From: Chloroflexota bacterium
Lineage (GTDB): Bacteria > Chloroflexota > Anaerolineae > Aggregatilineales > Phototrophicaceae
Direction: 5' to 3'
NCBI GenBank assembly: GCA_026708115.1
Contig: JAPOVL010000043.1
Coordinates: 144,285 to 208,284 of the forward strand
Length of the DNA stretch: 64,000 nucleotides
The translations under genes and the position numbers were made by a program. Positions 58,752 through 64,000 of this stretch are shown here, piece after piece. How positions within the stretch are numbered: the stretch's first letter is position 1; each line of letters opens with the position of its first letter. Under the pieces are notes generated by a model, which saw nothing but the letters and a program-made list of their open reading frames with translations, was not told the origin of the DNA and ran no database searches.

Positions 58752-61460
58752 TCAGAGTGGCGTTTCTCCGCCGCTTTTGTCGCGATCGTCGGCCCTCGGG
58801 TCCTTGGCGCCGGCATCATCGTAGTCCAGCCATTCGGCATCGGCGCCCTTGCTTGACTCCCGGTCGACTACCAGACCGGCGTCATCGTCGAGGCCGATGT
58901 CCTCAAATTCGAGCGTATCCAACTCCTCTTTCAAAGTGATGGCGGGCATTTTGTCGGTGGGCGTGTCAAAATTGAAGTCTTCGTCTTCCACGCCCAGTTC
59001 CTGAAATTTGACCTCGTCCAGCGTGATGGCAATGGTCTTTTCGGTCGGGGAATTGAAATCGAAATAGTCGTCCCAGCCCAATTCCGAAAAGTCGATCCCT
59101 TCGCCGTTGTCATCGAGGTTGATGGCATCCATTTTGTCGGTGGGCGTATCGAAGTTGAAATAATCGTCAAAGGTGAGATCGTCCAGTTCCAGTTCGTCGA
59201 TGTCCTCGGCCACGCTGAGCGCCGCCACCGCTGCGATCGGCGCGGGATCGCCACCCATGCCCGGCGTCGATTCGCCGCGCATGGCTGCCAGCCAGGCCGG
59301 CGGCTTGATGAAGCGGAAGTACAAGGCGCTCGCGCCCGGGGCCGGTTCCGGAATCGCTTCCACCTCCCCGGTTTCTTCGTCCACGATATCGCTAACCCAG
59401 GCAAAATATTTGCCAGGCCGCGGGACCGGCACGGCGAATTCCGATTCCTTGTCGGGCTCGGCATCCCGCTCGCGGTCAAGCCCGGGCACGGTCGCGTTCA
59501 ACCAGCCGGGCGCCGCCCCGGCATCGCCCAGCCGCACCTCGTCTTCCACGAAATCCGCCAGTTGGTCTTGATCGTCCAAGCCCCAGGCGCGCGCCGTTTC
59601 GACGCCGGCGGATGCTTCCGGCTCCAGATTGACATCCGTCGCCGCTGCCGGCTGGTCGGGCGGCGCGGCGGCGGCCTCGGCCTCTTCCAGGGAGAAAATG
59701 CCCAATTCTTCATCGATGCCGGCGGCGGTATCTTCGCTCAGCCAATCGACATAGGGATCTTCGTCTTCGTCGTCCTCAAGCTCGGATTGCCAGCTGTCTA
59801 TCAGATCGGCATTGAGCCGATTCTGCTCCTCGTCGCTGACAATGGCCTCCAGCAAGGGCGCTTCGACATCCGCTTCTTCATCGGCTTCTTCAAGCAGCGC
59901 CTCGTCCTGCCAGGCGTCGGCGGGCGGCGCCGCCAGCAACTCATCATCGAGCTCATCGAGACCAGCGACGGCTTCTTCCGCCGCCTCATCCAGATGCATG
60001 TCATCCAGGTCCAGCCAGGACTGGATATCGTCAACCTGGATCGGCTCGGTATCCGATGTCCGGTTCAGCAAATGCTGCAATCGATCGTCATCGGCAAAGA
60101 GATCGAATTCAGCGCCTTCTTCGCTTTCGGTCATCATTTCGCGCATGGCGGCCGACAGCCAGGGAGCGCCAACCGCTTCTTCATCCGGCGCCGGCTCCAC
60201 CAGCCAGTCGCGATCGAAATCCTCGATGTACTGCCGCGATTCATCGTCGCCCGACTCCTGCTGAATGTCCATCACCCAGGAATTGTCCTCATCGTCGTCG
60301 GCTTCCAATTGCTCCAGCATGCGCGCCAGGTCGTCATCCAGGTCGCCTTCGCTGGCGGCCTGCGCGCCAAGCGCCTCGTCGGCAGCGGCCGGCGCGCTCA
60401 TAAAACCCCCTTCTTCCAGCGAGGCGATGGCATCGCGCCCATCATCATCATCCGCCGCTGCCGGCGCGCTACCTTCGCTGTCTTCCCCGATCAGTTCCTT
60501 GAAGAGGCTTTCGATTTCATCATCGGCGAGCAGGTCGTCCAGGCCGGCGGTCGCGCTTGACGGCGCTTCCGCTTCATATGCCGCTTCATTTTCCGCGTCG
60601 ACGCCGGAGAGCGCGCCCCGGTCCGCTTCCGCCTCGCCATCCCGCAGGGAATCCAGCCAGCCGGGATCGGCGATCGCGCCCTCGCCCCGGGGGATGCTGT
60701 CGTAGTCCAGTTCTGCCAGCTTGATCAGCTCCTCCGGCGGGGCGTCGCCCGTCGCCAGTTGCCGCGCCAGGTAGGGATCCAGGTCTTCAATGCGCGCCAG
60801 ATAAACCTTCGCGTCGGAGGGACGCTGCTCGGACAGCCAAAGTTCGGCCATGATGCGGTTGGCGATGATCGAGTAAGGCAGCTTCCCCAAGATCTCGTCC
60901 GCGGCTTCGGCGGCGGCCATCCGTTGGCCATCCAGCCAGAGCGTGCGAGCGCGCAACAACCCCAAGTCGATGCGGCCCGGGTCCCGCGCCAGCGCCCCGT
61001 TCAAGACCTCAAGCGCCTCCGTCAGGGCGTTGTTGCGCACGTGCTGCTGCGCCAGGGCGCCCGCGGTCAATTGTACGCGCTCGATCCGCTCGCCGCGTTC
61101 TTCCAGGGTGAGCCGGCGGATCAAGTCCATAGCTTCGCGGTGATTGGGCCGCTGGTCGAAGGCGCGCTCGGCGTGCCACAGGGCGCGCTCGCCCTGCCCC
61201 ATTTCTTGATAGACCTGCGCCAATTGCCAATTGGCTTTGAAGTCCTGGGGGCGCGCGCCCAACATGCGCCGCAGCACTTCGGCGGCTTCTTCCCCGCGGC
61301 CAACGGCGAAGAGCGCATCGCCCAGCTGCCCGTAGGCGCGCAAGTTCTTGGGAAAGGCCTTGAGGATGTGACGCGCGTGGGCGATCACTTCGTCATGCCT
61401 GTCCTCGGCCAGGTAGCTGGCCAGCCGGTCTTGATAGGCGCTTAAGTTGATGTCTGCCAT
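58752..61460 (-). CDS. Large acidic TPR protein with repeated Trp-Leu and FDTPTDKM motifs
   Basis: 902 residues. The first 270 are TPRs (for example AYGQLGDALFAVGRGEEAAEVLRRML and ANWQLAQVYQEMGQGERALWHAERAF). From about 280 to the end it is acidic and low-complexity, with recurring WL/W motifs (GWLDSL, DWLVEP, SWLDLDD, DWLSED, GWLNAT, AWLAAM, EWLDYDD). Near residue 780-870 are three repeats of DYFNFDTPTDKMDAINLD type. No signal or membrane segment. It lies 143 bp upstream of the related 406-residue gene on the same strand. Such proteins are seen in Chloroflexota; their role is unknown. Confidence 0.75.
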   Translation of the reverse strand: MADINLSAYQDRLASYLAEDRHDEVIAHARHILKAFPKNLRAYGQLGDALFAVGRGEEAAEVLRRMLGARPQDFKANWQLAQVYQEMGQGERALWHAERAFDQRPNHREAMDLIRRLTLEERGERIERVQLTAGALAQQHVRNNALTEALEVLNGALARDPGRIDLGLLRARTLWLDGQRMAAAEAADEILGKLPYSIIANRIMAELWLSEQRPSDAKVYLARIEDLDPYLARQLATGDAPPEELIKLAELDYDSIPRGEGAIADPGWLDSLRDGEAEADRGALSGVDAENEAAYEAEAPSSATAGLDDLLADDEIESLFKELIGEDSEGSAPAAADDDDGRDAIASLEEGGFMSAPAAADEALGAQAASEGDLDDDLARMLEQLEADDDEDNSWVMDIQQESGDDESRQYIEDFDRDWLVEPAPDEEAVGAPWLSAAMREMMTESEEGAEFDLFADDDRLQHLLNRTSDTEPIQVDDIQSWLDLDDMHLDEAAEEAVAGLDELDDELLAAPPADAWQDEALLEEADEEADVEAPLLEAIVSDEEQNRLNADLIDSWQSELEDDEDEDPYVDWLSEDTAAGIDEELGIFSLEEAEAAAAPPDQPAAATDVNLEPEASAGVETARAWGLDDQDQLADFVEDEVRLGDAGAAPGWLNATVPGLDRERDAEPDKESEFAVPVPRPGKYFAWVSDIVDEETGEVEAIPEPAPGASALYFRFIKPPAWLAAMRGESTPGMGGDPAPIAAVAALSVAEDIDELELDDLTFDDYFNFDTPTDKMDAINLDDNGEGIDFSELGWDDYFDFNSPTEKTIAITLDEVKFQELGVEDEDFNFDTPTDKMPAITLKEELDTLEFEDIGLDDDAGLVVDRESSKGADAEWLDYDDAGAKDPRADDRDKSGGETPL

Positions 61461-62129
61461 AAGGGTCCCATTTGCCCCCGCTAAGTCGTCATCTCAAGGG
61501 CATGGCACGTCCATCTGAAGCTGCGACAACTCGCGATCAACTCGGATTCTTGCGCCGAGCGGCTGCGGATTGGCATCGTAATAGGCGCCCGGCAAGCGAA
61601 GATTGCGCTTGATGTTGACCACCCCCAAATCTACCCAGGATTATAACATATGCAAAAGCTTTGGGCGCGGATTTGGGACTGTTTTCCCCGCGCGCTTCAA
61701 CAATCCACAACAGCGCCCCAAGTTTACCCCGTTGCGGATTCCGCGCTTTTCGCTTAGCGCTGAGGACATGACAGGTTTTTTCTACCCCATCCCCGGCCCT
61801 TCCCCAAAGCATTGGGGAAGGGTGACTCTACATTGGACTTGGGATTTAACTCGCTGAAATTCACGAAAATGAACATATAGTACCATCTTCTTGTGGCGCG
61901 CTCCCCCTCCCTGATGCCTCGGGGAGGGGGCTGGGGGGTGGGGTTGAATAAGGGCGTTTTCGCAATTCTCATTACTTACTTGGAATTACTTCGGCGCCTC
62001 TTTGGTGAATCCTCCTCCCCGCGCGCTTAAACAATCCACAACGCCGCCCCAACTTTACCCCGTTGCGAATTTAAGACTTTTCGCTTAGGCTCTTTCCCCA
62101 AGCCGACAACTACCCAGCAAGGACAGCCC
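61461..62129. other. Intergenic region: direct repeat and mosaic repeat, no gene seen
   Basis: 669 bp between the large TPR gene and surE. A roughly 72-bp direct repeat occurs at 61687-61757 and 62016-62088 (both contain CAATCCACAAC, TTTACCCCGTTGCG and CTTTTCGCTTAG). Between the copies lies the second copy of the 182-bp mosaic repeat. No convincing coding frame. Confidence 0.75.
61764..61946. repeat. 182-bp mosaic repeat, copy 2
   Basis: It matches 24963-25144 along its whole length in the same orientation, including both hairpins and the AT-rich middle (TTGGGATTTAACTCGCTG, then CCATCTTCTTGTGGCGCG). Differences are single bases and a few 1-2 bp indels. Confidence 0.9.
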
Positions 62130-62963
62130 ATGACCCAAGCGCAAAAACCCATCATCCTCTTCACCAACGACGACGGCATCGCATCGCCCGGGCTCTGGGC
62201 CGCCGTCGCAGCCTTCCGCGATCTCGGCCAGCTGCTGGTAGCCGCCCCGCGCGAGCAGCAATCGGGCATGGGCCGCAGCATGCCCCATTACAGCGAAGGG
62301 CGCATCTTCCCCTACCAGGCGCCCATCGACTGCGGCGACTGCCGCGCCTACGCCGTGGACGGCACGCCCGCCCAGGCCGTCCAGCACGCCATCCTCGAAC
62401 TCGTGCAGGACAAGCCCGCCCTGCTCGTATCCGGCATCAACTATGGCGAAAACACCGGCAACGGCGTCACCATCTCCGGCACGGTGGGCGCGGCCCTCGA
62501 AGCCGCCAGCCTGGGCATCCGCGCTATCGCTGTCAGCCAGCAGACGCCCACCGACCTGCACCGCAGCTATTCCAACGATGTCGATTTCAGCGTCGCCGCC
62601 GATTTTTCCCGGCAGTTCGGGACCTGGCTCATGGACCACCCCGCCCTGCCCGACGATGTCGATGTGCTCAAGATCGATGTGCCGGCCGGCGCGAGCCGCG
62701 AGACCGAATGGCGCTTGACCCGCCTCTCCCGCCGGCGCGTCTACTGGCCCACCCGGCCCGAGCGCCTGGCCCTGCACGACAGCGGCAAGCTGGGCTACCG
62801 CTACAACAGCGATCCCACCGCCGCCGAGCCCGACAGCGATGTCTACGCCCTGCTCAACGACGGCGTGATCTCCGTCACCCCCATCAGCCTCGATATGACC
62901 TCCCGCACCGACATGTTCCGCTTGAGCCAGATCCTGCTCGGCAAGACGGAGTACGGGCTTTAG
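62130..62963 (+). CDS. surE: 5'/3'-nucleotidase SurE
   Basis: 277 residues. ILFTNDDGIASPGLWA carries the metal-binding Asp pair. PREQQSGMGRSMP holds the conserved Ser, and SGINYGENTGNGVTISGTVGAALEA holds the Asn ligand and the family signature. SurE removes phosphate from nucleoside monophosphates and is linked to stationary-phase survival. AAGGA lies about 7 nt before the ATG. Length is normal for the family. It stands alone between repeat-rich gaps. Confidence 0.93.
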   Translation: MTQAQKPIILFTNDDGIASPGLWAAVAAFRDLGQLLVAAPREQQSGMGRSMPHYSEGRIFPYQAPIDCGDCRAYAVDGTPAQAVQHAILELVQDKPALLVSGINYGENTGNGVTISGTVGAALEAASLGIRAIAVSQQTPTDLHRSYSNDVDFSVAADFSRQFGTWLMDHPALPDDVDVLKIDVPAGASRETEWRLTRLSRRRVYWPTRPERLALHDSGKLGYRYNSDPTAAEPDSDVYALLNDGVISVTPISLDMTSRTDMFRLSQILLGKTEYGL

Positions 62964-62990
62964 GGGTTTTTTCGCCACAGAGGCGCAGAG

Positions 62991-63083
62991 GGTCGCGTAG
63001 ACACTGACCGCCGACACAGAGGGGCGAGCCCGTGGCTCGCCTATCGTTCCGGCCAGGTTTTGCGGGCGAGCAGGTTGCTCGCC
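62991..63083. repeat. 22-bp unit inserted in a CAGAGG repeat, followed by two REP-like palindromes
   Basis: The 22-bp unit GGTCGCGTAGACACTGACC plus GCC at 62991-63012 splits a CCACAGAGGCGCAGAGG...CACAGAGG repeat. Hairpins follow at 63021-63041 (GGGGCGAGCC-cgt-GGCTCGCC) and 63064-63083 (GGGCGAGC-aggtt-GCTCGCC). Confidence 0.85.
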
Positions 63084-63149
63084 TTTTCAAGCTTTGATGG
63101 TTCCTGTAGGGGTCACGGGGAGACTTGGGTCTGCCTTTATCAGTCCTGC

Positions 63150-63416
63150 CTATTTTGTGAAAACTGGTAGAAAAGTACCAATCGTTGAAAGTATGAGTAT
63201 GATAACCAATCCAGCGCCGGCCGCCTTGTTGCGCCATGACTGTTCTTTGGATATGGATTCTTCCAGCCTGTCAAAGCGAGAGTTGATCACGGCCGTTTGT
63301 CTTTCAACTGTCTCGCGGACAAACTCCTTCGTAGCAAGCGAGTCCCATTTGCCGCGAATTTGGGAAATGGCGTTTTCGTTCTGAATGACTTTGTCGTTTA
63401 TGCTACTTTGTTCCAT
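63150..63416 (-). CDS. Small coiled-coil membrane protein
   Basis: 88 residues, no recognised family. Residues 1-64 are charged and helical with heptad-like spacing (FVRETVERQTAVINSRFDRLEESI). Residues 67-85 are one membrane helix (AAGAGLVIILILSTIGTFL), giving a C-terminal anchor with the coiled coil inside. GGAAG lies upstream of the ATG. It resembles small phage- or plasmid-associated coiled-coil/TM proteins, but no phage genes are near. Function unknown. Confidence 0.6.
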   Translation of the reverse strand: MEQSSINDKVIQNENAISQIRGKWDSLATKEFVRETVERQTAVINSRFDRLEESISKEQSWRNKAAGAGLVIILILSTIGTFLPVFTK

Positions 63417-63550
63417 GTCGGCTTCTTCCCGCGAATACGTTAGGCCTACATTAGCATATTAACCGCGAACAAACAATAGCTATGCTTTGCAGAGCCAGAA
63501 CAATCGCAGCAAAGCCGATATTTCGCATGTCAGAGAAATACAATGAAATG

Positions 63551-63597
63551 TAGGGGCGGCAGACGGTCAGTGTCTACGCGCCCTACCATGTCGCCCG
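63551..63597. repeat. REP-like palindrome interrupted by the 22-bp unit
   Basis: GTAGGGGCGGCA at 63550 and ATGTCGCCCG at 63589 are the two sides of a normal REP-like hairpin. Between them lies the 22-bp unit in reverse orientation (63562-63583, containing GGTCAGTGTCTACGCG). A CTCTGTG-type repeat follows to 63637. Confidence 0.8.
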
Positions 63598-63646
63598 AAA
63601 CATATTCTCTGCGCTTTCTGTGCCTCTGTGGTGAATCTCAGCGCCT

Positions 63647-63871
63647 TCATTCCGCATCTGTTGGGATCACGACCGGCAGAAGTCTATCTTCCAGCCGCTG
63701 GATATCCGATTTGACTTCGAGTCTTATCGATTCGATGCGCGCTTCCAGACGATGCTCAAGCTCGCGGCTTGTCAGTACGATTGTTAGCATAAGAACTACT
63801 GCAGTCAGCATGATGACCACGGTTTCCAGCGTGAATGATATGGTCCGGCGCTCGGCGTTGGCAGTCAACAA
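63647..63871 (-). CDS. Small membrane coiled-coil protein
   Basis: 74 residues, no recognised family. One membrane helix at about 13-34 (LETVVIMLTAVVLMLTIVLT) is followed by a charged helix with heptad spacing (RELEHRLEARIESIRLEVKSDIQRLEDRLL). This is the mirror arrangement of the protein at 63150-63416, and the two genes lie 230 bp apart on the same strand, so they may be partners. The start is a TTG with AAGG about 9 nt upstream, so it is uncertain. Confidence 0.5.
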   Translation of the reverse strand: MLTANAERRTISFTLETVVIMLTAVVLMLTIVLTSRELEHRLEARIESIRLEVKSDIQRLEDRLLPVVIPTDAE

Positions 63872-64000
63872 TGATTTCGCCTTGTCTTTTCATCGGTTTG
63901 ATTATAGTTTGCTGCAGTCAACTTGTCAAGTTGCGCGCCCCTACAGGGTGTATTTCAATATTTTGGCACAATTGGCACTGTATCAAAATTCGTCATTATC

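Overview
The window is a high-GC bacterial chromosome segment. The organism is most likely a free-living heterotrophic member of the Chloroflexota (Anaerolineae-like). That is inferred from the mix of ATPase-less CUT1 sugar importers, DUF5107 and DUF4380 proteins, SH3b-bearing exported enzymes and very many short GC-rich intergenic palindromes. No rRNA, tRNA or CRISPR array was seen, so the taxonomy is tentative.

Left part (1-24.9 kb): four CUT1-type carbohydrate ABC importers, each a solute-binding protein plus two permeases. The first is on the minus strand and runs into the start of a nucleoside hydrolase cut by the window edge. An AraC regulator separates it from a plus-strand glycan block: DUF5107-TPR protein, importer B, DUF4380 protein and a clan GH-A-like glycosidase. 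Importer C follows, with a REP-associated tyrosine transposase (RAYT) lodged between its binding protein and its permeases. Next come a Uma2 nuclease, an amidase, a phytanoyl-CoA-type dioxygenase and importer D.

Middle (25-42.8 kb): a divergent vanadium-haloperoxidase-like enzyme with an SH3b tail, an N-acetylglucosaminidase-type GH3, and a likely peptide/amino-acid-conjugate operon (threonine-synthase-like PLP enzyme, SDR, AstE/AspA-like deacylase, MlrC-like M81 peptidase, Dpp-type binding protein and two permeases). A DUF559 protein, an NAD-dependent epimerase, a membrane-anchored beta-propeller and a LysM-M23 peptidase follow. None of the five importers has an ATPase gene here.

43-51.6 kb is the most unusual region. 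It looks richer in A+T than its surroundings and lies entirely on the minus strand. A full-length 642-residue protein carries a (KP)n N-terminus, a JAMM/RadC-like domain, a short conserved linker and a lysozyme-like C-terminus. Behind it are two further cassettes that repeat the JAMM-domain end and linker but have different C-termini, one of them a HEXXH metallopeptidase. Each of the first two cassettes is followed by an overlapping small membrane-anchored gene, and the third by exported PD40 beta-propellers. This is the architecture of a polymorphic toxin locus with orphan toxin/immunity modules; here the predicted targets are in the cell envelope.

Right part (51.8-64 kb): a HEAT-repeat protein and a decayed partial copy of it, an exported SH3b/Cys-repeat/HEXXH protein with exact 50-residue repeats, an ABC-2 permease, MutY, two very acidic TPR/Trp-Leu-motif proteins, SurE and two tiny membrane coiled-coil proteins.

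Intergenic DNA throughout is packed with REP-like hairpins, Pro/Gly-type GC hairpins, a 182-bp mosaic repeat and a 22-bp unit that repeatedly interrupts the other repeats. Four of the five importer operons carry such hairpins exactly between the binding-protein gene and the permease genes.
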